The notes below the pieces were generated by a model, which was not told the DNA's origin, made no database searches, and saw nothing but the letters and a program-made list of their open reading frames with translations. Position numbers and translations under genes: made by a program. 64,000 nucleotides of DNA from Candidatus Saccharimonadota bacterium (GTDB lineage Bacteria > Patescibacteriota > Saccharimonadia > Saccharimonadales > UBA4665): contig JAQGGZ010000005.1 in NCBI GenBank assembly GCA_028289125.1, forward strand, positions 62,001-126,000. The letters run 5' to 3'. Shown here one piece after another: positions 63,306 to 64,000 of this stretch (its first letter is position 1; every line of letters begins with the position of its first letter).

Positions 63306-63599
63306 TTATAGTCCGAGGTCGCCTAATGCACCCATCATCGGTTGCATCTTTTCAGCGGCGATCTTCTGGCTCTGCTGGATGGCTTCTTTGACGGCGTCTT
63401 CGACCCAGCGCTCTAACTGGCCGATGTCATCGAGATCGACGTACTCAGGGTTAATGTGAACCTTCTTCAGCTTCTGCTCGCCGGTAATCTCAACCTTAAC
63501 GGCACCATCACCTTTTTCCACGACGATGACCTGCTTTTGCAGCTCCTTCTGGATTTTCTTAACCTTCATCAGCATCTTAGCTTGGTCAAAACGGCTCAT
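63306..63599 (-). CDS. ybaB: YbaB/EbfC nucleoid-associated protein
   Basis: 97 aa. MLMKVKKIQKELQKQ start and VEITGEQKLKKVHINPEYVD core are family features. Binds DNA as a dimer; usually encoded with recR. AGGAG is 6 nt before ATG 63599. Confidence 0.92.
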   Translation of the reverse strand: MSRFDQAKMLMKVKKIQKELQKQVIVVEKGDGAVKVEITGEQKLKKVHINPEYVDLDDIGQLERWVEDAVKEAIQQSQKIAAEKMQPMMGALGDLGL

Positions 63600-63635
63600 C
63601 ACGAACTCCTATTCTTATCCTATAAGTATATCAGT

Positions 63636-64000
63636 TTACGGCTTGATACTGAACACCTGACGTGTTGCCGTCGAGTTCGGCCAGGCGACGAAATAGTCAC
63701 GTAAGTTCAGGATGACGGCTCCGGTAACGACGATGGCCATCAGACTGTAAGCCAGCCATTTGGCGAACGGGTTGCGCGGGAATATCTGAAACCAGCGTCG
63801 CAGCATGGCATGAATACCACCGGCCGCCAGGAAATACATGAGCGGGACGATCAGGTTCAGCGTGGCGATACCGCTTGCCCGCAGGCCGGTCAGTACGACG
63901 CAGACTATAGACAAAGCAATGATTACGATAAGTTTCGGGTGGGAGGCATGGCGTATGATGCGGATGGACCCTATGATTACCATCGCCGTGGTGAAGACAT
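63636..64000 (-). CDS. C-terminal part of a polytopic membrane protein, cut by window edge
   Basis: About 121 residues visible, open to the window end; the true N-terminus is outside. At least three TM helices (LIVIIALSIVCVVLTGL; LNLIVPLMYFLAAGGIHAML; WLAYSLMAIVVTGAVIL), then NLRDYFVAWPN. The end resembles membrane mannosyl/PMT-like glycosyltransferases but too little is visible to assign it. Confidence 0.65.
   Translation of the reverse strand, partial: VFTTAMVIIGSIRIIRHASHPKLIVIIALSIVCVVLTGLRASGIATLNLIVPLMYFLAAGGIHAMLRRWFQIFPRNPFAKWLAYSLMAIVVTGAVILNLRDYFVAWPNSTATRQVFSIKP

Overview
The window looks like a chromosome segment of a Saccharibacteria (TM7, Patescibacteria) relative. The reasons are short compact genes, standard stop usage (TGA is a stop), a gapless set of ATP synthase genes with a displaced epsilon gene, a MarP-type protease, several Patescibacteria-style small proteins, and a quinol oxidase respiratory branch of the kind reported for free-living soil or water Saccharibacteria. 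The assignment is an inference from gene content. No rRNA or ribosomal protein gene is present to prove it.

Layout. 1-2996: the end of a short-chain dehydrogenase, then a secreted Asn/Gly/Ser-rich repeat protein behind a structured leader, then a small membrane protein. 2993-11435: mostly minus-strand housekeeping and accessory genes (HAD phosphatase, Zn alcohol dehydrogenase, 7TM-PAS histidine kinase, VOC protein, sugar-phosphate transferase, Mrr-like nuclease). 11542-15703: an AT-richer cassette of nucleotide-handling enzymes (P-loop kinase, stripped-down ribonucleotide reductase, two Nudix hydrolases, APH-like kinase), next to tRNA-Asn. 16475-28279: nucleoside deaminase-like protein, MMPL transporter, smpB, envelope glycan enzymes, nuclease, corrinoid adenosyltransferase, a large beta-helix surface protein and a glutaredoxin. 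28337-34617: the ATP synthase operon atpI-B-E-F-H-A-G-(51-aa ORF)-D; atpC lies 1 kb further on behind two unrelated genes. 36661-41817: carbonic-anhydrase-like protein, aquaporin with a histone-like tail, and a UvrD/RecB-type helicase-nuclease. 42075-51418: a short aerobic respiratory chain (NDH-2, FAD-linked 2-hydroxyacid dehydrogenase, cytochrome bo3 quinol oxidase cyoABCDE) with an adjacent two-component system. 51752-55371: MarP-like protease, tRNA-Gln, and a pupylation pair (Pup and a PafA/Dop enzyme). 55465-64000: alpha/beta hydrolase, two GT4 glycosyltransferases, AI-2E-family permease, cysS, nrnA, Nudix, recR, ybaB, and the end of a membrane protein.

How the genes work together. NDH-2 and the FAD dehydrogenase would reduce quinone, CyoABCD would oxidise it with O2 while pumping protons, and the ATP synthase would use the gradient. 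No complex I gene is visible. The corrinoid adenosyltransferase fits a B12-dependent ribonucleotide reductase.

Most unusual points: (1) a ~170-bp structured unit downstream of both tRNA genes in the window, each ending in a copy of that tRNA's own 3' end, with compensatory base changes between the two copies; (2) a clear Pup with its PafA/Dop enzyme outside Actinobacteria; (3) about twenty genes whose -10 box ends only 6-11 nt before the start codon, indicating widespread leaderless transcription; (4) a translationally coupled 51-aa ORF between atpG and atpD; (5) the nucleotide cassette with an atypical ribonucleotide reductase.
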